64,000 bases of DNA from Capitulum mitella (lineage: Eukaryota; Arthropoda; Thecostraca; Pollicipedomorpha; Pollicipedidae): positions 62,001-126,000 of the forward strand of contig CP099850.1 in assembly GCA_030062745.1 (NCBI GenBank), written 5' to 3'. The notes under the pieces were generated by a model, which made no database searches, was not told the DNA's origin, and saw only the letters and a list, made by a program, of their open reading frames with translations. Position numbers and translations under genes: made by a program. This document shows, piece by piece, positions 12,831 through 23,785 of this stretch. Each line of letters starts with the position of its first letter. Position 1 is the stretch's first letter.

Positions 12831-15057
12831 AAAAATCGGCGACGGCCATTCTCAAACGACCGTTCCGTCCTTCATACCAGCAGGCTACGCCGTCGTGATG
12901 AACGAGCTAGGCCCCACAGCCAGATCGTCCGTGCTGGCGGTTAACCCGCCACCTTCATCCCCCACCCTCCGAACGGCGGAGCGGCCCAGCCGGACCTCAG
13001 ATCGGTGTGGCGGCCGCCGCTGCCGTCGAGTCGAATCCGTCGCTGGCAGACCGGGTCGATGTGTCGGCCGCCGACTCTGCCTCCGACCGTCGGCCCGGCC
13101 GGGTCACTGCCCCTGCGTCGGCCGCCACCCTTCACCCGCCGGAGAAACTAGAAAGTAAAAACGTCGCCGCCGGCGGCGGATCGGCCGGCCGGCCGGCCGG
13201 CCGCCACAAAAAGGCCATTGTCGCCTCTGAGCGGCAGGCCTGCAAAATGTTTCTACTTTCGGCGGCGCCGCGCCGCCAGGGGTCGTCGACCACTTTCGCT
13301 GCCGCGGAGGCGGCGAAACTCACGCGCCGCCAGGCCGGAAAACGAGAGCAAGGTCATCGTGGAAATCGTAGAAACCCTCGCGCCGCGCGCCCGGCTCGGC
13401 GTCTGGCCGCGGCCGCGGCGCGGCGTCTGGCGCGGCCGGCGCGCGCGCCGGCCGCGCCAGACGTTGCGCTCTGCACGGCCCGGGCGCGACGCACGGCGAC
13501 AGGGAAAGTTGGCCGACGCGCCTCCCGGCGGCGCTGCTCGACCATGTGATCGCCACCTGCAGCGTTTGCGGTCAGCCGGCCTCGTACTTGCGCTTTTTAC
13601 GTTCTTGAGCCGATACGTCGTTCAGAGAATGAAGCTTCCTGGTACATTGCGTGACCTGTGAAGCTCGTTTACTTTCCTAGCGAGCCTTGAACGGCTCTGA
13701 CCTAGTGGCAGGACACCGTCGTATTCCGGTCGACGGTCCGACCTGCGGTGCCGTTCATGAGGCCCGCGAAGGGCACTGCCTGGACTGATTGCGCCCACAC
13801 AGCGCGCGGCCGGCAGCAGCCAGCAAAAGGCGACAGGAAAACCCGACTATGCGGGTCAGGGAGTAGTAACCGGCATTGCGGCCACGCCGTGACGTCACGG
13901 GCGGGGCTGCGCCGCGCCGGTGACGAATGTTATTTGACGTCATGGCACTCGATTCATGGCCTTGTTCCTCGGAGTTGCATGCAGAGCCGTGCATTGGCGT
14001 TGTCTACCCCGGACCTGAATGCTGTTGTTCTGTTTTAGGACAAGGTCTGTGCGTCAGGCATGATTTTGTTAGCGAGAACCCCTAGTGCAGTATGAACGAC
14101 GCAGGTCTTTGCCTGGCATTCGTCCGGTTATCCTGCACCAGGGAAACTTTTTTCAAATTCTGAGAGGGCGAGTATGCTTCAGAGCTTCCCGGTGAAATAT
14201 GATAGCTTTCCAGTGAAACGGCAGTGTGCAGTGCAGTCCTATTGCGTCTTTACATATGCTTTGTTTGTCTTTATCCTCCACTCTTGAACAATGACCATGC
14301 GATCTTCTTCAGTCCTCCGGGACGTAGAGAATGTCGGCTGTTTCCACGGGAGTGGGGGTCGAGAGTGATAAAATCCACCCTTCTGCCTGAGCTTCCAGCC
14401 TTCCAGGGAGAGAAACACGCGCCCGGGCGGGGGTCAGTTTCATCCACCTCAGGTTTTTCCAGAATAGGTCCCAAATTGTGCGGCGCACCGCACAAAATGT
14501 GGCACAGTGGCACGAAATTAAATAGCGGATCTTTTGGTTTGAAAAAATATTGAAGTATTTCAGGATCAGCAAGTTAGAAGGGGTCAAAGCCAGGTCATGA
14601 TCCTCTGAAATTGTCATTTTCAGGGTAAACGTCAAGTTGCTGTCACGAATACAGTTTTAAAGACAGACTTTCAAGGTTTTTTACGGTGCACAGACAATCA
14701 ACTAAAAAACTGAAAATAGTTTGCCTGATCTGAGGTCAGTTCACGATGTCACATCGAGGTCGAAAGTCAGACATTATTTCCGAGCGTAAAACTTCCGTTC
14801 TTATCATCTCAGCCAAAAATTGGAAGATATGTAAAAGGCCGTTTCATCTTCTACCGGTGTGCCAAGTTCAAGGTCGATATTAGGTCAGGTCACGGAGACT
14901 TGATGAAACATGTGTTTGCGCGTACCCGCGTTCCGCAGAGGCCAAACAATGAAACGCCACCAGTTTGTTGTTCAACGCTTATTTCAAGGTTAAAACGGCA
15001 CAGAGGAATGTCAGGGATGAATGAACACACATTCCGATGGTTTTAATCTCTTCTAGG
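12831..15057. other. Upstream region, no gene recognised (fourth part)
   Basis: A GC-rich island spans 12,940-13,560 and includes a GAAAGTAAAAACG motif at 13150. A GTGACGTCAC palindrome is at 13889-13898 and TGACGTCA at 13935-13942. From about 14,560 the sequence is AT-balanced with several GGTCA half-sites, including TAGGTCAGGTCAC at 14881-14893, and looks like one flank of an older repeat interrupted at 15058. Confidence 0.55.
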
Positions 15058-15231
15058 CAGGGGTGTCGATTTGTGTTTTTTGAGAGGGCCCTGGTCCACC
15101 AATGTTGATTTGCTACCCTCCCTGCAGTATTTTCTGCCGGTTTTAAAGGAAAGTGATTAATAATCACATAAAGAACGGCCCTAATAGATAAGAGATAAGC
15201 AGAAAGTAAATAAAGTCTAGAGCGATGTATC

Positions 15232-15327
15232 TATCTATCTTTCTGTCGTCTATCTAAATATATACGCCTGTATACATGGGGAGGTGTACCTATCTATCTT
15301 TCTGTCGACTATCTAAATATATACGCC
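15232..15327 (+). repeat. Direct duplication with 59-bp period
   Basis: A 37-bp TATCTATC-rich segment, differing at one base, occurs at 15232-15268 and 15291-15327; both copies end in CTATCTAAATATATACGCC. Confidence 0.88.
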
Positions 15328-17569
15328 CATATCAATGGCGGCGGAAGCGCGATGGCAACGGGGTTAAAGTGCCCCCCTCCCATCCAAAGACATGGAGGAG
15401 CAAACATATCCTTTTGCCATCGTCAAAATGGCCGTTTGCCACGTACAAGTTGTTGGTAGCCGAGTCCTGAAATGGGAACTAGTTATGGCGTTACGCGGCT
15501 TCAAAATTTCATTGCTTTTACCACCGCGCCATGAAGTTTCTTCGTTTCTGTACACGTATGTAAAAATAATTGATCGAGTTACTGTGAGGGCCATTCAAAT
15601 GAAGGTGTATACAAAGTTACATGTCGCATTTTGCGTGTTTTCACCCGTCGCAATCAAACCAGCTCATTTTGTTCATAGCTGAAAATGAAATTGCTCGATG
15701 GTGCTGGGATTTAGGCACCCTCCGATTTCGGGATATCAAAAATGTTGTAGAAACTGTGCCTAGACAGAGGTAGAAAGAGATAGATCAAGTAAGGCAGAGA
15801 CTGAAAGTCAGGCTCCGGACCAGCATAGAATCAAAATAGATTGTTTCGTTAGTGACTGTAAGTACCCGTATGCCTGTCTGTACACAAGCACTTGAACCAG
15901 GAGCGTAGCCAGGGAGAGCTTCAAAGGTCCCAGAACCCGCCTAAATTTTTGTGACATGCGAAGGCGCTCCCTGGCATTTGCTTAAAAGGGGCTCCCTCTG
16001 GCTGAAAAAGGCAAACTCACTCCTCCGCAAAGGGCTCCCAGTCCCCATGCAAAGACCCCTGTGGCAAGTAGCGGGATGCCCCTTGGCCGAGAAAGGTAAG
16101 TTCGCCCCTCCCGGCCTGTATGTACCAACCAAAAGGCATATACGAGGACCGGAAAAAATGCTCCTCTGCACAGGAGCCGACAGCCAGGAAAGGTCCTCCT
16201 GATGGGATGGTGTCGGCGTGTCGGGAAGGGAGCCCAGTGACGTAACCCAAGCTAAGGGCCCTAAGAGTCTTATCATCTCATCTTCGAGATTGTCAGCTCT
16301 CTACCAGCCAAATTCTCAACCAGTAACACTTAAAATGCACAGAAAGATATTTCGAGCATTACTGTAGACAGCTGTAAATATGGATGCGGGCAAGAAGAAT
16401 ATCGGAATATCTCGATGAGAGGAGGGCAATTGTGTCTGACTGCAGCTGCACCCACTTACGTCCTCGCAACTTGAACGGGGTAATGTTACGCCTGCCGCAC
16501 TCCCCAGCTACTCGCCGTAGAACGATACAGCCACGCTACGAATGCCGTTACAGCCACGCTACGAACGATACAACCGTAATGCCGGCACGCTGCGCCGCCA
16601 CCGTGTCCTGCAACTATACAAGTTATCACTACGGCGCGGAGAGTCAGCAGTTCTGCCGACACTTCGCACCACAAACCGGGCTTGGGCCTGGGTGCGTCCT
16701 GGGCTTGGGATGTGTATAAAGAAGGACAATATTTTCAAGATGTCCGTGATACTTTTTTTCACACTTTGAAAACCTGATCCAACCGATATGTCGTCGAAAT
16801 GTGGTAAACGAAGCATAAAGGAATTCCGGCTTGGTCGTTCTTTATGTGCAGTTTCTACATTGGCATATTATCAACGTTTCCCAATATGTGACAGTTGTTA
16901 TGCACTATTGAAGGATACCTACCTGTGGGTCAGGCCCAGGGACAAGGTGTATGATCCTGGGCAAATCCCTGGACAATATAATTAAATTTGGTCGTAGTGC
17001 CGTAAAACACAAGTAACTTGAATAGCACTGGACGTGTAATTCACCTCTGCAATTTTCAGTCTTTGAGATGCGGTATGCACCGGCGAATAAAAAAAAAGGG
17101 AGAGAAACCTTGCACAGCTCGGGCCAGAAGTCATACGCATGGAATCCCCATATATTCTAGCGCTGTCGGGCACACTCATTGTTAATGACAATGAAATATA
17201 ACTATCAAGTACCCGTAGTGTTCTAGCCATGGAGTCACCCGTAGTTCTCAAGGGGCCTCTCAGTGTTGGGGCCCCCAGGGGTGCAGTCAGCCAAAAGTTT
17301 CGGGGGCCATCCCCCAGCGGTTGGCCCATTCAATTGATGTGGGCCCCCAGGGCAAAAATATTAACATACCGTTTTACAGGGGCCGCAGCAGGAACGTAGC
17401 CAGCCCAAAATTTCGCGGGGTGCGTGAACAATGGTGAGCCTCTATCCTCTTGGCCCCCTGAATAAAAAACAGCAAACGAAAATTTTAACGCAATGGACGC
17501 TTGCAGTTCCTAAAAGATATTAGTTACAACCAGCTGTCTCTTATCTGACTGTCGATGATCGCGCCTGCA

Positions 17570-18060
17570 CAGGTCGTAAGAGAGCCTCTCCACAGGCCGG
17601 CAGGGACCCTACAGGCGACGGCAAGGGCCTCTGCATGTCAGCAGGGGGCCCCTTCATGCCGACATGGTGACAGCTACAGGCGAGCAGGAGGCACCTTCCG
17701 ACCGGCAGTGGGCCCCCCACGGGCCGGCGGGGCTCCATAGAACAGCAGGGGGTCTCTCCACGGACCAGCAGGGGCCCTCCGAAATCTGGCAGGGGCTCAC
17801 AGGCGGACAGTGGACCCTACAGGCCAGCAAGTGGTCCCTACACACCCGAAGAGGGTCCAAAAAGGCCGGCAGGGGACCCCTACGGGCCGGCAAGGTGCCC
17901 CCTGTAGGCTAGCAAGAGGCCCCTACAGGCCAGCAGGGGCCCTACAGGCTAGCAGGGGCTCATAAAGAACGGCAGAGGCCCCTACAGGCTGGCAGCGGTC
18001 CCACACAGGCTAGAAGGAGGCCTTTACAGGACATCAGGGGGCCCTACATGCCGATAGGGA
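17570..18060 (+). repeat. Degenerate minisatellite, unit about 25-30 bp
   Basis: About 17-20 diverged copies built on CCTACAGGCYRGCAGGGGCC. The copies vary in length and sequence, so the array is old. It lies within the composite transposon region. Confidence 0.85.
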
Positions 18061-19038
18061 TTCCTCTGTGAACCTAGACATTTTACCGTTTGTCTCCTTT
18101 TGCCTAACGTTCTAAAAAAAAATTGGCGACAGCGTCGGTTTTGATAAGAGTAATTTTCTAACACCGGTGAACGCCCTTCAAACATTTCGGGGGTCCCGGA
18201 ACCCCTAAGAGCCCCCTGGCTGCGCCACTGGGGTCCTCTCACTCTCCAGACCCCCCCCTGAAAAAAATCCGGGCTTCGACTTGAACCTTCTTCACTGACG
18301 TTCAGGAGTCCTTTTGAAGCATTGTTTTTTGCCAAAGTAGTTTATTTACGTTGTGTTCTACATCCATGCAAGCATGATAAAGTTATTTGAAACGTTCGAT
18401 TGCAGACTGCAGTCCCAGCCCTTCCATCATGTAAGACCACTTTTAGTGTCGACGCAAATGAGAAACTGGGTAAAAAAAAACGCGGCTAGTGTTATTCTTT
18501 AGGCGGCACGTTTGGCACCGTCCGCGCGCCAGAACAAATGGTCTCTTTCAAACGTGGTGAAATATCTTTGCGTTCGTGTGGTTTATGTGCCAAGCATGTG
18601 GTTAATTAATAAGGTCTCGTTAGAAACCAAAAATATCCTGTTGGGGGACATTGGTAAGTCCACTGATTCTTTGATCATCATCACCGTAATTTCGTCACAT
18701 TTTTATCTTGCCATGTCAGGTCTGGACCTAAAACAAGTGATCAAAATCCGAAGGAAAATCAGGATTTACGGCACTTAAGGTTCCGCCGAATGAGGTGGCT
18801 GGATCCACGAACAATTCTCCCACCCCCATCCCGAAATAGCTTCCGCCGCCCCTGGAATAAATGCATTTTTTTATTTGGCAAATAGTAACGAAAAACTTAT
18901 AAATTTCCGCCGGTCAAAATAAAGTAGGCTAAATCTGTTGAGAAACACACATTTCGGGGAAGACTAGGTTGTCGCGCCCTTGGCTCGCCCCCCCCCCCTC
19001 ATCCCCCAGCCGTTTTCAGAAATCGACACCCCTGCCTC

Positions 19039-19051
19039 AGGTCACTGACCT
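19039..19051. promoter_or_regulatory. Perfect IR1 ecdysone-response-like element
   Basis: AGGTCACTGACCT, two AGGTCA half-sites inverted with one base between them; the palindrome extends to CAGGTCACTGACCTG at 19038-19052. This is the established consensus form for EcR-USP. It lies 12 kb upstream of the first E75 coding exon and four bases from a transposon end. Function is inferred from the match alone. Confidence 0.5.
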
Positions 19052-19065
19052 GAAATGAACTTTAT

Positions 19066-19074
19066 TGACCTTGA
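19066..19074 (-). promoter_or_regulatory. FTZ-F1/ERR-type extended half-site
   Basis: TGACCTTGA, which reads TCAAGGTCA on the minus strand, an exact monomeric site for FTZ-F1 and ERR class receptors. It is 15 bp from the IR1 element. Confidence 0.35.
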
Positions 19075-19365
19075 TACACCCGTTTCTGCAACAACTTGCT
19101 TTCTAGGATCCTTTTTGACGATGATTTCGAATTGAGCGCCCAAATTACCTAGGTATGGTACACATTGACATAAGCAGGTGTTAGACACAAATAGATCATA
19201 TGGGTTTTGCTTTCGGTCTAGTTTTCCGTGCCCGGATACTATTCTGACGAAGCCGAAAGACGCAGTAAAGTTTTTTTCTTATTAGTGCTGAGTATTTTAG
19301 CGGCCAAGATTGTTCCGGATGATGGTAGTTGGCTCTGTGGAACACTTTTTTGCGATTTTCATTTT

Positions 19366-19391
19366 TCAAGGTCACGTTAGGCCAGTGACCT
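19366..19391 (+). promoter_or_regulatory. FTZ-F1-type half-site followed by near-IR1 element
   Basis: TCAAGGTCA at 19366-19374, then AGGCCAGTGACCT at 19379-19391, which differs from the perfect IR1 element at one base. Confidence 0.35.
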
Positions 19392-20870
19392 ACGCTTACC
19401 TCAGATGACCTTGGGCGGCCTTGTTGGTGGAAATTTGAACCGTATGATATTTTTGGGTGCCATATTCGAATTTAGCACCAGAATTTACCCCGAGGTACCA
19501 CAAGATAAGACATATGGCACTTCGTGAAATTATAGCCATATGGCTTAAATTTTGCTGAAGTACTAATTTCAACGTAAGTGCTGACCCAAGCGTTTCAAAT
19601 TATATACCACCTGCTGCAATTTTGTGCGGTCTACAAAATGGCCCCACGCATCTTGGTTGACGTTTATCTTGACTAATCTTGACCCGACGAATGACGAACG
19701 GTTTTTCCGGTTCAAGCGAAAGTCTGGCAAGCCGCACCAAATGAGACCCTCTTTGACCCCATTTGGCCTTGCAGGTCACACTCTACGAACACCAATCTTC
19801 TGCACACGAAAATTCTTTATGGTTTCATCTGCGCTGCACATCTGGTGGATCTAACCCCGTTAATTCCCGAGGTCGCAGAGGATCAAATTGGACCTCCACC
19901 CCCACTCGAGCGCGTTATATTTGACAGGCCACCCGATGTGTCAAATTTTGTCCCCTCCCATTGGTCACTAGTCATCCCTTACGGCGGCTTTGACAGCGCC
20001 TGCTCGGAGTGAAATCGTGGTAATTTTCCTTGTTGTTTCTTTTGCAGAACTCGTTTCGGAAGAATTTATTCCCGTCACGCGTGTGCCACTTTCATTTTCA
20101 TACATTTCCGCTTTTCCCTTCGTGTGTCAAAATGGAAACATTTGATCGCATGCAGTCACTTCAGGCCATTGAAATGACATAAAGATTACGTATCCGGTTT
20201 ATTTAAGCTTCTAGTGATCATTGTAAAGATCGGATGAGCCAAACAGCGTTTCTTTTCCTCATGCTTAAAGTGCTTTCATGCTGTCTTCATCGTTTCTTCG
20301 CCGACTGGTGCAGGCTCCTAAGGATGTAAAAATGACCCAGTTTTATCCCTGTAACCATAGATGGAACTATACGAAAAGGGGATGCATGTGCACCCCATCT
20401 GAATGACGAAATTAACGTTACTCCTATTGTTATTTTTGTTATTGTATGTCGCATGTCATAGCTATGCAACGCGAAATGGCATTTGCACATCACAAATTTT
20501 GACAGTTTCATCCCTGACCAAACACGTTTAAGCATACGCAGCTGGTAATCGAAGCTCGCCATCCGTGGGTGTCCTCTCGGAAATCTGAACGCACGTTTGG
20601 CGTCTGACGGAGCCTGCTCCTAGCTTCCTTGGTCTGTGTCACGGCCTTGTCTGCCCCCTCCCTCCACGAGCGTTCCGTGATGTACCGTTGCACGGTGACC
20701 CCGTGATGGCGTGCAGCCGTGACAAGGTGACAGGCGAATTTGCAACACCACCAGACCGTGGCTTCGCGCTCAGGTGACGGTGGTTTGAACTGACGACGGA
20801 GCGCAGCGGTATCACACTGCTGGGGAATATGTGCGAAGCTGTACGTAAGCCACCGCTCATAACACTGACA

Positions 20871-23379
20871 TCATGATACCGTGGTATCGTGACGTCGTGA
20901 TACCGGCGCAATGTGGCCCCGTGGCTGCACGATGTTCCCGCGGCTCGTGCCCGTTGTGGGAGAGCGCGGCGACTCGTGCGGGCTGCGACCTTCCGGCCCG
21001 GAACGTGGCAGCGCGGGGTTTCAACAGGGGCGGCACCGTTGCCCCTGCCCGACTCGGCGCAGGTCAGCCGTGAGAAGAGGCCGCGACAGAAGGCGCCGCC
21101 GCCGCCGCCGCCAGAGCCGTCCTCGAGGCCAGGAGGACTCTCGAGGACTCGCGGCCGGGGTGGGCAGGATTGGCCGGCGCCTGGCGGCGGCGGCGCCAGG
21201 CGGTGCGCGGCTCACCGGTGCAGTCAGGAGACCTCCGGCGGGGTTTTAAACGAGTGCGAAGGTCGTCGCCCGTGGTCCCGTTAGTGGCGACGGCCGGCAG
21301 CGAACAGGTGGCCCCCTGCCGCCGTCCGCGCCGCGTCCTAACGGTGCGCCCCGGGGTACCGGTGGCGGCGAGTGACCGGCCCTGGCCCCCGTGACGTCAC
21401 GGTGACGTTGCCGGCGTAGCGGCGCGCACCGTTCCTGGAACAGCTGTCGGCGCGGCGTCACCGCCGACATCGGTGTCGGGGGCCTCCGCCGGTGAAATTG
21501 GGAGCGATCGAAAGTGACGAGGAAACTCGTATTTCCCAACCGGGTTCACGGCCGGGCGTTTTTTTTTCCGCGGCGTGCGTGGCTGGACTGGGAGAGCAGT
21601 GACAATCTGACCGCATGACCGCGAGCGCCGGCTATGTTCCGCTGCCTGTCCGTGAGCCCGTGACGATATCTCACTCCTTCCATACCACGTACACGGAGGG
21701 CGGTGCAGGTTCACTCGTAGCCGCTGAAGGATCTCTTTCTGTAGAAGGGCCCACGTATCAGCTTTTTCTCGTACGGGCTTGTTCGGTGGCCGAGGGAAAA
21801 ATGCTGGCGGCCTCTTCTGCAACGTACCGTTACTGACCGCTACACGAAACAGCGCAATATGCCCGGAACATAACAACCTTCGAAGACAATACATTCACTG
21901 TCTTGTCCGCTTAAGTGAATCCTTCCATAAACGGGGCAAGGAGACGGCGAATGACGGTGGCAAGCATTTAATCGGCAAAGCATCACGCGTTAAACACAAA
22001 GCCTGGGTCAGCACGGTATGCATGCTCAATGCCTTCCAACGAAACGCATTTGGTTTGCTGGGTTGCGTCCCGCATACCTAACCCGTCAACGGTCCACGCC
22101 GGCCTGTCGTAACGGTAAATCCCCCCCCCCCCTCCGACGGCCACTGACCGGCCCGGCCCCGCGCCTGGCCGCCGGCGCTGTGTCGCTGCGCCCGAGTCAG
22201 CCGGCCCCGGAGGCGGCGCGGCTATCGGCCATTGGCCCGTGACGTCACAGGGGAGCCGCTCCTGATTCCCCGATGTCGAGCACCCCCCGCCCCCACCCCC
22301 GGCGCAGGCCCCGTCTGCTGCCGTATCTTATCGGCCGGCCGACCTTTCGCGTGACAATGAATTGGGGCCGGTTCAACAACCCGCCCGTCTCCGGCGGCGG
22401 TCGCAATCGGCCGACGGTGGCGCCGCCGGCGGCTTGCAGCGCAACTACTGCTCCGGCGCGCCGCCCGCTAACCGGACGGCCGCCGGCGGCTTTGATAAAA
22501 ATATTGGAACAAGGGCAGGGGTGAACGAACGCGCGGCCGGGAAATGGGTCGCCGGTGACGTCACGGGCCTTGCCCAATCGCCGGCTGGTCGAAGGGCGCG
22601 CGGGCCGGCGCATCGTCGACTACTCGGCGCGGGGGCGTGACGTGGCAGGGCGCCCCGGCGGAGTAGCACCCCATCGTCGACTCGCCGAGTCAGCGGCCGG
22701 TCCGGAGCCGTGAGCGGCTGTCTGTCGTTGCCCGAGTCGCCTGTCCTCGTTCCGGGCCGGCAGTGGTTACCCGGCCTCTCCTGGCGTGGTGTCGGGCACC
22801 GCAGAAGTGATACAACCACGTGATCTGAACACGGGCAGTTTGGTCCGTATGCTGGCGCGAAAGAAACGTGTTTGTAGCTGGCCGCCACCATTCAGCTTGC
22901 CTTGGAGGTCAAAAGCTGCTTACAGATGTTTCAAGAAAGATGAAGACATTGGTCGTGGACCGACGCGGCCATCTTAAAGGTCTCCAAACTTTCTCCAGAG
23001 ATGCAATAGTGAACCCAACCAGATCACGTCTCTCACTTGGCGCGGCTAGAAATTCCGCGAAGCATTGCGTAACCGGAATGGTCCGACTTAGCAGATAGTG
23101 TCCCTCTCCCTCCCAAAAAAAGGAAAAATGCCTTTCTCGTTTGTATGGTGTGATACGCCATCCGTGCACATAACCCACGCGGTCTCTGTTGGACTGTTGC
23201 GTGTCAGCCGGTTTAGAAGGACGTCGGAATGTTGCAAGTGGTGCCGTGTCGCAGAGGTCGCCGTCTGGACCGCAGAAATCACGAGAGAAGGCGCTCAGGC
23301 CGCTGTAGTAGTCGAGGATCAGTGGCCAGTGCAGATGCACTCTTTCGACCAACCCATTCGCAGTTGTCGGATATGCTGA
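20871..23379. other. GC-rich islands with CRE-type palindromes, no gene
   Basis: Islands lie at about 20,900-21,480 and 22,090-22,790. GTGACGTCAC occurs at 21391-21400, 22239-22248 and 22555-22564, and a run of 12 C at 22121-22132. The segment 22491-22530 (AAAATATTGGAACAAGGGC then GGGTGAACG) resembles 24211-24250. These could be distal promoters or enhancers of E75 (inference); no coding exon could be supported. Confidence 0.5.
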
Positions 23380-23785
23380 ATTTGTCTGCAGTGGCCTGCA
23401 GTGCTCGCACGTTTGCAGCGGTCTGATATGGTACAGCGTCTGCAGTGGTCTGATCTAGTGGACAGTCTGCATTGGTTTGGTATGTTAGACCATATCCAGT
23501 AGTCCCATATGTTAAACTGTCTGCAATGGTTTGATATGCTGGACCGTCTGCAATGGTCTGATGACAGACCGTCTGCAGTGGTCTGATATGTTACACCTGC
23601 AGTGGTTGTTAGACATGTTAGACTTGTTGGATCGCTGCAGTGGTCTGATCGTGTGGACCGTCTGCAGTGTTCCGGCCTGTTGGACCGTCTGTAGTGGTCC
23701 GGCCTGCTGGACCGTCTGCAGTGATCTGACCTGTTGGACTGTGTGCAGAGGCCTGAGCTGTTGGACCATTTGCATTGGAAGGGAT
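23380..23785 (+). repeat. 27-bp minisatellite
   Basis: About 14 diverged copies of GTCTGCAGTGGTCTGATATG then TTGGACC. The last four units are exactly 27 bp each, a multiple of three, so frames stay open on both strands (9-residue repeats such as WTVCSGPAC). It is not considered coding. Confidence 0.9.

Larger units (their letters stand above)
15058..19034. mobile_element. Composite nested DNA-transposon remnant (hAT-like ends)
   Basis: The left end CAGGGGTGTCGATTT (15058) and right end AAATCGACACCCCTG (19034) are perfect inverted repeats. The first roughly 200 bases and last 160 bases match the two halves of the 423-bp element at 45222-45644. The 3.6-kb interior contains other repeat pieces: ends of the CAGG.RCGTAGCCAGG type at 15898, 17389 and, inverted, near 18231, plus a minisatellite at 17570-18060 and a 59-bp-period duplication at 15232-15327. 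No transposase frame is visible. The flanking 8-mers (CTTCTAGG, CCTCAGGT) do not form a clear target duplication, so the two ends may belong to one insertion enlarged by later ones, or to two copies. Confidence 0.6.
19035..20870. other. AT-balanced region rich in GACCTTG-type sequences, no gene
   Basis: This begins at the right end of the composite element and resembles the sequence left of it, suggesting an older repeat that was split by insertion. It holds the ecdysone-type inverted repeat at 19039 and extended half-sites at 19066 and 19366. No frame with known domains. Confidence 0.55.

Noticed and set aside
18597-18649. ATG frame MWLINKVSLETKNILLGD ending in a GTAAGT donor
   Set aside because: It lies inside transposon-derived AT-rich sequence with codon use unlike E75 exons, so the phase match is probably accidental.
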